Below are positions 30,927 to 41,135 of a stretch of DNA of 64,000 bases, in pieces. The stretch's first letter is position 1. Each line of letters begins with the position of its first letter. The DNA comes from Verticillium longisporum. Lineage: Eukaryota > Ascomycota > Sordariomycetes > Glomerellales > Plectosphaerellaceae. The stretch covers positions 5,642,001-5,706,000 of the forward strand of contig JAETXT010000001.1 in the NCBI GenBank assembly GCA_019188255.1, given 5' to 3'. The notes under the pieces were generated by a model. It was not told where the DNA came from and made no database searches. It was given only the letters and a program-made list of their open reading frames with translations. The position numbers and the translations under genes were made by a program.

Positions 30927-31364
30927 GGCGACAGCAGTGTGAGGGCTTTGGAGAGGAGGGAGGAGGCGGTAAAAAGTTAAGGAGGGGGAATGGAGGGGTG
31001 CTGGGGACGGACCCCTTTTATGCTGGGCTGAACTGGTCATCTATTTAAAGCAACCAGTCTCCAGTCTGGTGTGAGCGGTTGCCTATAACACGTGTGATAG
31101 CGGGCTTGGCCGCGGCAGTCGCCTGGCTACAAGGCTTTGCACTCTCGGGTTTGCAAAGCAGCAGGGAAGGGGCGCACAAGATGCGAAGGCTTGGGGACCG
31201 GGGTCGTCACAGAGTTGATGCTATACCGGGAGCTGGGCACCGCCCTGGCAATTGGGATCGTCAAATGACATGCAGAGTTGCGAGACTGAATCAGACTACG
31301 ATGTAGGTGCGTACTTGTTTAACTCTTGAGATATCGAATCCAGGATCCTCGTCCCTCGTCAATT
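30927..31364. other. intergenic between the captain remnant and kinase-like gene A
   Basis: Holds the presumptive promoter of the DUF3435 remnant, including a TATTTAAAG-like site at about 31,042 (plus strand) and a TATA-like ATAAAAGG on the minus strand near 31,015. No gene was seen. Starship 5' ends would be expected just right of a captain start; none could be proved. Confidence 0.35.
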
Positions 31365-32253
31365 CTATTCGGAATTATGGCGCGCCCTGATCTGGACAAA
31401 TTGAACAAGCCATACCAAGTCTCTCTGCTCTCTCTTGCGCATAAAGGGATGTCCCAATAACTCTTCGACAGGAGACTTTGTTCTGGCCTTGGCGAACATA
31501 TCGATGGCCTCGAGGGACCAACGATCAGGGTGAGTTAAGTCAGCCACCTCATTTCCCGCCTTCTCCTTGTCCATGAGCTTCATCATCAATACGGTGAATG
31601 ATTCTAAAAGCTTCGATACATCGCTGCCCGGGGTACAACACTCTATATCGCAGATCTTGACATCCCCAGCGGGGCTCATCAGTAAGTTTGCAGCCGAGAC
31701 CTGCTCATAGACTAGGCCGTGAGCAAGCAGAAAGTCGATACCGGTCAGGACCTGAGACGTTGTGAGTGAAGGTTCGCATCACCGGAAGAATCGTACCTAC
31801 CTGGTGGAGGATGGAACTGAGCTGTGGCTCAGTGGGGTAGATCGGTGCCGCATAGAGATGCCAGAGGGTGGTGGGCAGACACTCGGATACGAGGAAGTAG
31901 CCTTCCTGTGGGCAGGTATAAAGCTCCAAGCTTTCGACAACGTTGGGATGGCGCAGATGGCGGAGAAGCTCTAACTGTTCGGCGGTGCTGGGGCTCGTGA
32001 TTGGCCGGATCATCAGGGGCAGTCGCGATGCGGTCGATGTGGCAACAGTGAATGAATAACCGAATTTTAGGGCGTACCTACTCGTGTAGTGTTTCCCAGG
32101 TGAACCGATGCGTACCGGCACAACTTTGCCCCACCTTTCCTCTTGGTGTTCTTTGGCGCTGGTGGACCTTAAGGCAATGCTCTGTTGGCTCTTGGGACGT
32201 TCCATTTCAAAGTTCTCTGTGATAAGACAAGTATGGAGGTTTGGGTCTGACAT
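31365..32253 (-). CDS. protein-kinase-like (probable pseudokinase) protein A
   Basis: Exon 1 is 32,253-31,801 (MSDPNLHTCLITENF) and exon 2 is 31,751-31,365, with a 49-bp intron at 31,752-31,800 (GTAGGT...TCAG). The product has 279 residues. The fold of a small protein kinase can be followed: HPNVVESLELY (end of the N-lobe), FLVSECLPTTLWHLY (hinge), GIDFLLAHGLVYEQVSAANL where HRDxKxxN should be, and VKICDIECC where DFG should be. Thus the catalytic Asp, the Lys of the loop and the Gly of DFG are missing while the Asn is kept; no glycine loop or VAIK Lys is clear. It probably binds a partner rather than phosphorylating. It is a tandem paralogue of gene B. Confidence 0.7.
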
Positions 32254-32317
32254 GGTGGCTCGATAATACCCGTGGTTGTGGTCTGCGCGTCTTACCCTTG
32301 AGAAGTACCTGCGAGTC

Positions 32318-32326
32318 TTTATAAAT
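32318..32326 (-). promoter_or_regulatory. TATA-like element of kinase-like gene A
   Basis: The minus strand reads TATTTATAAAG about 65 bp upstream of the ATG at 32,253. Confidence 0.4.
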
Positions 32327-33260
32327 ACACGTCCGCCACCTACTTTCGGGGCCGGACGGTGGCCACTTCTGGCCGGCCAATTCTGTACACTTACGCCAAG
32401 CATGCCCGCCCGCATGTCAAAGTCGGCCATTGTCATCTGGGACGATTGCCGCCACACTCCTTCGGCTCTGTTGCCTCCCTTGTGGCCGGAAATTGTCGAC
32501 CTGAATTGTCTCCCGGCAGCGCGATGCCTGGCCAGCGTGGTCTTCCGAACAGGCGCCATCCATTTTGTCCAAGACGTTTGTGGCGATGAAAGGCATTGTC
32601 TATCAGCCGCTCTCGTCATCAATTTTTAGCAAACAAGATGAGCTATACTGAGAACGCTGTTTATGTCGTGCCAATGGTGTGCTGTGGAGATGACAAAGTC
32701 AACAGAGCACAGCTACGTTACTTACTTTGAGAACGTCGGCCGGCAGACTTGTGGTGCCAAACAGACATCCGTCTACGAAGGGACATTATGTGACGCGTAC
32801 ATTCTCTACTGAGTCTGGGAATGGCCTATCAAGCCGGGCGGCATAGACAGGTCCGCCGACTCGCGAGCTGCGTGGACATTGCTATTCTTGCGTGAATTTC
32901 AATGAACAGGATATGATTTGGGTCGGGATCAAGGAATAGATGCCGACTGGCCAGCCCGGTGGTTGATCAATTGTCAAGCACAGATCATCTGGAGGCTTGA
33001 GCAGCCCTTTAAGGAAAGTAACTATCGTCTTTGTAAAATACACACCAGTTCCGTTTTCATTTTCTCGTCGTACCCCAGCACCCTCGACGATAGGCCCCCC
33101 GCGGTATCCATTGCGCTCTCTGATCCCCGCACCGTCAAATCCGAGCTGCAAAACGATCAACTCGCGCTACAGCGACCAGTACCATCACGTGGGCTCACGA
33201 CTTGCAGGAAATATTGGGTGGCGTCAGCCACAACCGAGACGAACGGCGTCCCATGCGAGC
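32327..33260. other. spacer between the two kinase-like genes
   Basis: No gene recognised. The plus-strand frame 32,276-32,629 has no motif and starts with a non-ATG codon. Confidence 0.4.
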
Positions 33261-34231
33261 CTAATCAGTGCTATGGAAAGCAGTCATAGAGACGTACGGC
33301 ACCAACCACATCAGCTGCGCCTGGTCCCTCTTGTTCATGAAGGGGTGGCCAAGCAGCTCTTTGACGGCAGACCCGGAGATCGCGTTAGTAAACATGTCGA
33401 GGGCTTCATCAGACCAGTTACCAAGACGAGTCAGCCCGATAGTGTCAGACTCGTCTTTCTCCTTGTCCATAAGTCTCATCTGTAGGCGGCTGAACGAATC
33501 GAGGAGCTTCGCGGCGTCCCCCGCTCGCTGGCAACGGTCCATGTCACAAATCTTGACGCTCCCGTCGGAATTTATCAAGACATTCCCAACAGACACTTCT
33601 TCATGGACGAGATCATTCTTGAGAAGAAAATCGAGGCCAGAGAGGACCTTTGACATGGTCAGTTGAGTTACAGCTGGCCAAGCGCACGTACCTGATGGAG
33701 GATGGAGCTCAGCTGCGGCTCGTTAGGGTAAATTGGCGCCTGACACAGGTGCCGAAGGAACGTGAGCATGAACTCTGAAACGAGAAAGCTGCCATCCACG
33801 GGGCAGTCGTATGCCTCCATGGCCTTCACAATGTTGGGGTGGCATAGCTGATGAAATCGTTGTATGTGCTCTTCGCTGTTGGGGCCGGTGATGGCTCGGA
33901 TCATCCTAGGCAGGCACGGTCCATCGCGAGGAGTGACGACTCCAAAAGAATAGCCGAGTTTTATGCGGTAGTGAGCGTCATAGTGTTTCCACGGTGAGCC
34001 GGCAATCAGCGGGAGTGGCTTAGGCTCGTGACTCTCAGAGGCAGGCTTGATTTGGAAGCGGGTGTGGAGCGGTGGCGGCTTTTCTTCGGCTTTCGGTGCC
34101 TTCCCAACCTCACCATCCACCAAGGTGGGGTGCGGGGTACCGTGGTTGGTGTTCAGACCAGTGACAACACCACCAACCACGACTGCCGATGGGGCCTCGA
34201 TGAAACGGGTATGGCGTTTGGTATCCGACAT
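33261..34231 (-). CDS. protein-kinase-like (probable pseudokinase) protein B
   Basis: Exon 1 is 34,231-33,692 (MSDTKRHTRFIEAPSAVV) and exon 2 is 33,647-33,261, with a 44-bp intron at 33,648-33,691 (GTACGT...CAAAG, inner CAACTGAC branch site). The product has 308 residues. It parallels protein A along most of its length: HPNIVKAMEAY, SFLVSEFMLTFLRHL, APIYPNEPQLSSILHQ at the exon joint, FLLKNDLVHEEVSVGNVL in place of the HRD loop, and VKICDMDRC in place of DFG. Exon 2 is exactly 387 bp in both genes. The N-terminal 80 residues are Pro/Lys-rich and longer than in A. Function is unknown; paired degenerate kinases beside Starship-type genes suggest accessory cargo (inference). Confidence 0.7.
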
Positions 34232-34279
34232 TTTGTAAGTAACGATTTATTGGTTTCCTTGGGGCTTCAACGTGGCCGC

Positions 34280-34287
34280 GAGGCTTT
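34280..34287 (-). promoter_or_regulatory. TATA-like element of kinase-like gene B
   Basis: The minus strand reads AATAAAAG about 50 bp upstream of the ATG at 34,231. Confidence 0.35.
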
Positions 34288-34356
34288 TATTCACAGCTTC
34301 GGTGCACCTGTGGCGAGCGAGTGGAGGGTCGTTTTGATGCTTTTGCGGCCGATTTT

Positions 34357-34424
34357 GTCCCACATCACTTTGGTAGCCCATCTATTTATGTCCCACATCA
34401 CTTTAATAGCCCATCTATTTATGG
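34357..34424. repeat. 34-bp tandem duplication
   Basis: Two near-identical 34-bp units built on TCCCACATCACTTT and AGCCCATCTATTTATG. They lie just left of the 107-bp array. Confidence 0.75.
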
Positions 34425-34431
34425 TCCCTCT

Positions 34432-34990
34432 GTTGACTTCGGTTTCCAGCCTTGCAACTTTCTGGACAGGCCGTTCCTGTCGCACAACTTCCTGTTGGCA
34501 TGGACGAATAGCCCCCACTGTTCCCTGCCGTGCGACTTGCTGACGTTGGTTTCCAGACCGGCCGTTTCCTGCCATACGGTTCCCTGCCATCAGGGGACCT
34601 CAGCCCCCAACTTCCCCTGCCGTACTGCTTGTTGACATCGGTTTCCGGCCATGCAGCCTCCGGACAGGCTTCTTCCTGCCATACGGTTACCTGCCATCAG
34701 GGGACCACGGCCCCCAACTGCCCCTGCCGTGCTGCTTGTTGACATCGGCTTCCGGCCATGCAACCTCCGGACAGGCCGCTTCCTGCCATACGGTTCCCTG
34801 CCATCAGGGGACCTCAGCCCCCAACTGCCCCTGCCGTGCTCCTTGCTGATACTGGCTTCAGGACAGGCCGTTTCCCACCGTATAGTTTCCCGTGAGCAGG
34901 GGGCCTTGGTCAGTGTTTCCTTGCTGATATTGGTTTCCAGCCATACAACCCCCGGACAGGACGTTTCTGGCCTGCCTCCGATAGCCGATT
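34432..34990. repeat. minisatellite with a 107-bp unit
   Basis: Starts of successive units (GTTGAC or GCTGA-type) lie at 34,432, 34,539, 34,631, 34,738, 34,845 and 34,923. Spacing is 107, 92, 107, 107 and 78 bp, giving three full-length units and shortened copies. Each contains TTCCTGCCATACGGTT and CCCCTGCCGTGC. The unit length is not a multiple of three, so the array is not a protein repeat. It sits between the divergent starts of kinase-like gene B and the DUF3723 gene. Confidence 0.8.
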
Positions 34991-35091
34991 GATGCAGTAG
35001 GGCCCGCAAGACAACAGTACACCCTTGTATGGACGTATTTAAGGCCCTCTGGGCTTCTAGATGAGACAGGCAATGCACCAGCCATACCTCA

Positions 35092-36583
35092 ATGGCCTAC
35101 GAAGCACTGGAAACGCGGTCAAGGCGCCTCCTCGCCGAGACTTCCTCCAAATTCAAGGGAACTGCAACCATCTCTTTAGAAAACCTACTGTTTGATCCTC
35201 GCGAATGTCCTGACCCCAAAAATGTTGATCGCCTTGTGAGGATCTTCAAAAAGGAAGGATGCGACCGCTTGAATCCCCGCCATGTCATTCCAGGGAATAT
35301 TCCAGCGGATGTGCTGCAGGCGTCATTGCAACACTCTGATCTGTCCTTGGACGCATTGAGGGGATCCGAGCCACCATCCCTTAAGCTTCCTCCTGGCTTT
35401 CGGATAGAATGCCTTCACGGCAAGCACCGTGTGGCGGCACTCCAAAGGTGTGCCCATCTTCAAGGCTGGTGGACGGTTGAACTTTACGTCGGTATGTTGA
35501 GGTGCTGTCCCAAAGGGCTATCAAGGTAGCTAATCTTCTAGACTTGTCCCTGGAGGCCAAACGATCACTGGCTGAGGAGTTCGCTCACGAGGGAACGTTC
35601 TCGGACGGTTTTATTTTGACAAAGATCGCCCATTACCCGTTAATATCCCTTGATTCGAACCGATGGTTCGTGAGGCTCAGTCCGCACAAGGCCGAGACCG
35701 CAAGGAGGCTGCTGAGGCACCCAACTTTAGGTCCAGCTCTTAGAAAAACTTTGACGATACCGGGCTTACGTTCAGGCCTTCAACTCGGTATCTGGGGCAA
35801 GATTTTGGCAGAAAGGTGTGATGAGGTACGTTTCGAAGCAAAATGTCTGTTACTACCCTCGATGAAACTGACTCTCGACGTCCAGGAAATTATTCACTAC
35901 CTCCAGCATATCTATGACACGTGGACACAAATACTGGGGTCCAAGGAGGCCGTGGAGTTCGTGGATGACGACGCTGTGCGCGAGTTTGAGTGCCGTGCTC
36001 CAGGCGTGTCCAGCCGTGATTACCTTCATATCTCTGGTGTTCTCCAGACGGGCGAGGCTCTCCGGTGCCTGACAGACGTGTCAAGAAAGAAAAGTATGTT
36101 GAACAACCTCAAGCGTGTTGATCAATTGATTCCCTCCATACACACACTACAGCAGGACTTCAAGCATGTACGGCAGTGTACAGGCATTGTGAGAAAGCTC
36201 ATTCTAGGGTCGTTCCGGGTGCCGATCACAATTCAGGCTGTCGCCTTCCAGGCGTTCCGAGTTGACGACATATGACATATCTCGCTGGCATCTCGAAGCA
36301 ATCTTTCTAGGAAAACTTAAGTGCCTCTATTTGCATATTATGCAAAATCTTTTTGAACTCTCGGGCGAGAATCCTCTCCTAGAGGACGATGAGATGAAGA
36401 GGGGAGCCACGTCAGTACGATCAAGCAGCTTGGCATCGGCTAGCAATGCTGGCTCAAGACTTGGGCTTCCAATCAGAAGAGATAGCACGACTGTGTCAAC
36501 TGGACCCGGACAAGGAAACTGCAAAAAGGGTCCTGCTAAGAGTCCGCCCGCCATCAAGTTTTGACTACGGCACCATGTCGTGA
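35092..36583 (+). CDS. DUF3723 protein (Starship-associated family), 3' part frameshifted
   Basis: Exon 1 is 35,092-35,491 (MAYEALETRSRRLLAET). After a 50-bp intron at 35,492-35,541 (GTATGT...CTAG), exon 2 runs on from 35,542. The family pattern is clear: LLFDPRECPDPKNVDRLVRI, GFRIECLHGKHRVAAL, WWTVELYVDLSLEAK at the exon joint, FSDGFILTKI, GLRSGLQLGIWG, HYLQHIYDTWTQI and LIPSIHTLQQDF. The open frame stops at 36,275 (about 377 residues), but family-like sequence continues in frame +1 (WHLEAIFLGKLKCLYLHIM) and then in a third frame (AWHRLAMLAQDLGFQSEEIA) to TGA at 36,583. Two shifts are therefore present in the last 100 codons. DUF3723 genes recur in Starship elements; the biochemical role is unknown. 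Confidence 0.75.
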
Positions 36584-36584
36584 C

Positions 36585-36881
36585 GCCGACGCGGCCCAGG
36601 TCCCCCCACCACAAGGCGGACAGGTACGTGCCGATGACGGCCTTGTCGAAGTTCGAGTTCATGATGCTCAGGCCTAGGATCCCCAGGACCAGCATCAGGT
36701 TGCTCAGCTGGAAGGTGACGATCTTCTCGGACGGCAGCAGCTCGTGCGAGATGGGCGTCGGCGTCTACGTGAGGGCGTAGTATTTGGGCCCGAAGGAGGT
36801 GGCGACGAAGCCTAGGATCTGGAGGGCTGGTTCGGCCACGCCGAAGATCAGGTATGTGATGTTCATTCCGGAGGCCATCAT
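36585..36881 (-). pseudogene. small multi-spanning membrane protein, interrupted
   Basis: The ATG at 36,881 gives MMASGMNITYLIFGVAEPAL, the first membrane segment. The translation then reads FVATSFGPKYYALT and meets TAG at 36,765-36,767. It continues in the same frame as TPTPISHELLPSEKIVTFQL, a second membrane segment (NLMLVLGILGLSIMN), and SALWWGDLGRVGVTTW. This fits small four-helix membrane proteins found in many ascomycetes (function unknown). The sequence stops being recognisable at about 36,585, exactly where the DUF3723 gene ends on the other strand, so the fourth helix is missing. The stop codon and the truncation both mark it as dead. Confidence 0.45.
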
Positions 36882-37340
36882 TGTCCCAGCGGAAGAGACG
36901 GGATGGGCACCGGGTTGCGAGGCTCGGCGGTCAGAGTATGAGCTTGCTGGTATGTGGAGGGAAGAGGATCGAGAGCAATGTATACTAGGTAGGCCAATGC
37001 CCGAAGCTTTAAATACAGACAAAACCGAGCGTGTGCGGATGCCGAGGGAAAGGATCCCGAGTTCCATGGTTGCCCAGGCCACAGGCGCAGAGGGCTTCAA
37101 CGGGGTCCAGCCTTGGCGGACACAGGCTGCCTCGGTCAAGGGGCCTTCGCCAATTGGCTGGCCTTCCAGTCCCTTCGGGTCATCGCCTTGGGCCTTCGAG
37201 TGCGCCCGGCCTTTCGGGGCTTTCGGTCAAGGAGGGCGAACGCCTCAGCCTCACCCCCGGCGACACTGAGGGGTGAGCTTTAGTTTCCAACGTATTGTAA
37301 GTCATAGATGTTTGGGGAAACCTTAAGTATCGCATCAAGT
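36882..37340. other. intergenic, nothing recognised
   Basis: Between the broken membrane-protein gene and the NmrA-like gene. No gene found. Confidence 0.4.
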
Positions 37341-37348
37341 TATAAAAG
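37341..37348 (+). promoter_or_regulatory. TATA box of the NmrA-like gene
   Basis: TATAAAAG lies 155 bp upstream of the ATG at 37,496, followed by a C/T-rich leader typical of fungal promoters. Confidence 0.5.
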
Positions 37349-37495
37349 GAAAGACCCTGCTCTTGCTCACAAACACACTACTTCTTCCGTCTGTGTACCA
37401 CCCTCCCTCCCCTGTGTCTCATCCCCAGAGTCTCAGCGCCGGATTCGATTGCTCTACAACCTTCATTCACTCATCCACCTCAATCCCCGCCCATC

Positions 37496-38554
37496 ATGCC
37501 TACCTTGGCACTCGCCGGCGGCACGTCGCCCAGTCTCGGCCGAGCCATTGTCGCGGCCGTCATCTCGCAGACGCAGTGGAACGTACTCATCCTGTCCCGC
37601 TCGACCAAGGCGCCCGTCTGGCTCCGCGCCATCGACCCAGACGCCAAGCGCCACACCATAGCGGCGGTCGACTACGCCTCGGTCGATTCCCTGACCGAAT
37701 CTCTTAAGGCCCAGACAGCGCACACCCTCGTCTCCGTCACCTCGGCCGTCGACGGCACCCAGGCCCAGACGCAGGTCAACCTGCTGCACGCGGCCGTCAA
37801 GGCCGGCTGCAAGCGCTTCGCCCCCGCGCAATGGGGTTTCGGACCCAAGGGCTACTACAACGTCCCATCCCTCCAGTGGGCCAACCAGGGCATCCGCGAG
37901 GAGTGCCAGAAGCACAGGGGTCAGATCGAGTATGCCTACTTCAACCAGGGCTCGTTCATGAACTACATCGGCATCGGCATCTTTGCGGCCCCCGGACCCG
38001 CGGACAACGGCGACCAGTCCCTGGCGCAGTTTCGCGCCGGGGAGGGCTACAAGCCCGGCGAGGACGCGGCGGTCGAGGGCGTCCAGAGGCAGGGACCCCT
38101 GGCGGACAAGTCCGGCGCGTACCTGCTGGGCATGAAGAACGGCATCGCGGAGCTCCCCATCAAGGAAGACGGGACGTGGCCCCGGATCTCGTTCACCTCC
38201 GCCCGGGACGTCGGCCGCTTCGTCGCCGCCTCTCTCGACCTGCCGCAGTGGGAGGAGGAGATGGGCATGGCCGGCGACACCGTGACCATGGGCGAGCTGC
38301 TGGAGTCCGCGGAGGCCGTCACAGGGAAGAAGTTCAAGGTGACCGCGCTCAAAAAGCAGGTGCTCGAGGAGCGGCTGGCGAAGATCCCTGAATATGAGTT
38401 CATGGACCGCCTGTGGGTCGAGTTTAGCCTGGCTTACATCAGGGACATGGAGGACGAGGTGGTTCTGGACCCCGTGGTGAACCTTCTGTGTCCCGCGGTG
38501 AAGCCCACGACGGTCAGTGAGTACATGGAGAAGCACTGGGCTGCATCTCAGTAG
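37496..38554 (+). CDS. NmrA-like / isoflavone-reductase-like NAD(P)-binding protein
   Basis: An intact, intron-less frame of 352 residues from ATG 37,496 (MPTLALAGGTSPSLGRAIV). The N-terminal Rossmann segment has a variant glycine pattern (AGGTSPSLG rather than GxxGxxG). Family features follow: VNLLHAAVKAGCKRFAPAQW near residue 95, a long middle with YFNQGSFMNYIGIG, and SFTSARDVGRFVAASLDLP near 240, where relatives have the DIGR/DVGRF motif. Such proteins are cytosolic reductases or redox-sensing regulators. It precedes two Zn2Cys6 regulators and may be part of a local pathway. Codon use is strongly G/C-ending, unlike the decayed genes to its left. Confidence 0.88.
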   Translation: MPTLALAGGTSPSLGRAIVAAVISQTQWNVLILSRSTKAPVWLRAIDPDAKRHTIAAVDYASVDSLTESLKAQTAHTLVSVTSAVDGTQAQTQVNLLHAAVKAGCKRFAPAQWGFGPKGYYNVPSLQWANQGIREECQKHRGQIEYAYFNQGSFMNYIGIGIFAAPGPADNGDQSLAQFRAGEGYKPGEDAAVEGVQRQGPLADKSGAYLLGMKNGIAELPIKEDGTWPRISFTSARDVGRFVAASLDLPQWEEEMGMAGDTVTMGELLESAEAVTGKKFKVTALKKQVLEERLAKIPEYEFMDRLWVEFSLAYIRDMEDEVVLDPVVNLLCPAVKPTTVSEYMEKHWAASQ

Positions 38555-38732
38555 AAGCTGCTGGTGGATTAATGATGCTACAACACGGCGATAACGCTTT
38601 ACAAATAGAACGCATATTAAAACTGTCTCATATTCTTGCAAACAACACCAGGGTAGATGCCTTCAGTCGTGAATTGTATCGTTGATCTCTGTGCTTTAGC
38701 AAGACCGGCTCTGCTTCCACCCTGGTGGGATA

Positions 38733-41052
38733 CTAGGCGCTAGACCTGACACCATCCTCGCTCGCCAGCAGCTCGTCAATGGCTCGATGGCTAGCCAGCG
38801 GGGACAACTCGGAGCTTCGCAGACGGGAATCCTCCAGGAACTTCTTCTCCCTCGTCATCCTCGCCTTGATCAGCAGCCGCCGTATGTGCTGCCACAGCAG
38901 AACATGATGCCGGGTCCCGTTCTCATTTCCCTGGAACCGCACCCGCACCATTTCCTCGATGGCGCCCCAGGCACGGTCGACGAGGGTGCCTTTCCAATTT
39001 CGGCCCAGCTCAGAAAGCACAAAGACCGAAGAGTGCCATTGGAGGCTCAGCCGGAGATACCACTGCCACTGCCGCGCGCGAGGGTCGCCGTTCAGCTTGT
39101 TGCTTTCCTCGATTGCCTCGATCGAAGTCACGAAAAGCTTTCCGGCGATGTAATCGGACTGATCGGTCCTAGCCTCGGACATTGGCGTGGGGCAGAAGAC
39201 CATGAGCCACAAGCTGGCCATGAGGAGGCGAACTTGTGCCGCGGCCACCCATGCGTTCGGCGAACTCTCTTCCAGGGGATCCAGGTATGTCTGCTCGAGT
39301 CTTCGTAGGCCTTGGACAACCCAGTCTTCTTTCTCCTTTGCGGTCGAGGTTGCGAGTATGTCCGGCGGAGTCTCGCCGCCGTCGATACCGTACCAGTTCC
39401 GCAAGACGCGCCGCAGGGTGTTGTTAAGCTCGAATTGGATCAGGCTCATCGTCATCTCCGTGAGGCCTATTCGGGACTCGGGGAGCTCCTTCATGTTGTA
39501 CGTCAGATCCTCGATATTCACATTCAGGGGCATCTGCGTGTCGAATTGCATCTCCGCCGTCTGAGGGGCCCGTCCGTTGTCTTCCCTGCAGCCGCATCGT
39601 CAGTTCCTGCACATCCTGTTTCCAAACGGAAGTGATGACGCAGTAGCGTCCCTCGGGGTTACGTATCATGAGGAGCATAGCGGAACTTACGAGATCCGTG
39701 AATCAAGTGCGCAGAGCTGCCACCACAGCCTCCGCCTCATCTCAATCTCGAACGGAGGAAGGCCCCAGTGAACACCGTCTTTATGAAGTCCGAAGCTCTG
39801 TGACGCCCGAATGGCAAGCCCAATCAGCGACCACAAGACGCGCGGGCTGTCCTCGGTCCTCAACCCAGCCAGATACAGCACATATGCCTGCATCGTTGTC
39901 AGATTGGTGCGCTCGAGGAATCCAGCTCGTGCCGAGGCCTGCTCGCACCCAAGTCGGTGATAGGCGGAAAGGGCTTCATGGGACTCCCCGAATTCGTCTA
40001 GACACTCTTGAGGTGTCAGTGAGCGGATGGCGACTGCAGATGTCAGCTTCTGGGCCCATTTGACTGATATTCGTCGTTTGGAGGAGCAGACCGTAAGATA
40101 TCGCCCAGACGAGTGCCTCCGCATCCCTCGAGACAGGCTTCACACTGATCGCGGTGTTTACCACCGAGTCCACGGCCGGGACATGGAGGACCTTTATGAC
40201 CGGGTCGACTCGGACCTGGAACCGAGACCAAAGGCGCTCGAGCAGATCGAGGCGCAGACGAGTATCGCGGGAGTTACATGACGCGGAGTGGACGCAACAG
40301 CCACCATTTTTGGGAGCGTGGTCATATCCGCCAGCCAGCTCCACGTCGCCGTTCAAGTTGCCGACCTATACGATCCCATGAGCATCGTTGTCGTGTCTCC
40401 TTCCAAGCACGGAGACTCGACATACCTCCTGCTCCAAAACGTCCAACAAGCAAGTATTCACATACTGGCTCTCCGTGCTGCCGACAAACAGCTTGTCCAG
40501 GCTGCTCTCAACGCCTGCCTGACGGGGATCGACCCACCCCAGCGCCGGCAGCAACCCCAGCAGCGCAGCCTGACCCCACAGCGACGCCGCAGCAGAACCC
40601 CTCCTACCAGAGGAATAATTGAAGTGCCACACCTTGCGCCACCTGCGGAATAGCTCTGCCTCGTCGGCCTCGTGCGCGTGCTGGGCAATGGCATCGCACC
40701 TCGCCGGGCTCTCGCTACTGCCTGACCGGTGGACGGAGTCGATGGACTGTAAGGCGCCCTCTAGCTCGGTGGTCCTCTCGACGAAGCGGCGCCGCAGGTC
40801 GACGCGCCTGGGTGCCTTGGCGGACGCCCGCCCTGATCTGGGCGTCACGCATTCCGTGTTCGTCTTGACGCAGTTGGTGCACGGGTTGACTTTGTCACCT
40901 ATTGCGCCAGGCCCGCTGTCAGCCTTCCGCACGGGGTGGGGGCGGTGGACGACCTTACACTTGATCTTCCGCCTCCTGCAGGCGAGGCATGTCCATTGAA
41001 CGGGCTTAGAGGTGGGACGTGCAGATGCATCTTGCGTATCGTCTGCCATCAT
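38733..41052 (-). CDS. Zn2Cys6 transcription factor with fungal-specific transcription factor domain (TF1)
   Basis: Five exons on the minus strand: 41,052-40,959; 40,898-40,426; 40,365-40,092; 40,033-39,691; and 39,585-38,733, with introns of 60, 60, 58 and 105 bp. All phases agree and give 678 residues. Intron 1 splits the zinc cluster; once removed it reads CLACRRRKIKCDKVNPCTNC followed by VKTNTEC, the six cysteines of a Gal4-type DNA-binding domain. A region with FEIEMRRRLWWQLCALDSRI marks the fungal_trans domain near residue 380. Intron 3 has a weak donor (GTCTGC). The gene is paralogous to TF2 (42,921) with the same four intron positions and lies head-to-head with it. It probably binds CGG-type sites; the targets are unknown. 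Confidence 0.88.
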
Positions 41053-41110
41053 GCATGTGTATGAGGAATTGTCATGATGGGGAGGGGGTTGGACATGTTT
41101 ACTGGTGAAG

Positions 41111-41135
41111 ACTTGACTTGACTTGACTTGACTTG
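41111..41135. repeat. (ACTTG)5 microsatellite upstream of TF1
   Basis: Five ACTTG units, 59 bp upstream of the TF1 start. On the TF1 strand they read as repeated TCAAG. A shorter GTCAAGTCAAGG lies upstream of TF2 at about 42,695. Confidence 0.85.

Noticed and set aside
34590..35078. Minus-strand frame of 162 codons over the minisatellite
   Set aside because: The 107-bp unit is not a multiple of three, so the frame changes every unit; the open reading is a by-product of G/C-rich repeats.
37463..38641. Long minus-strand frame (392 codons) opposite the NmrA-like gene
   Set aside because: It is the shadow of a G/C-rich gene: codon use on the plus strand is strongly third-position G/C, and the minus frame has no motif and no proper start.
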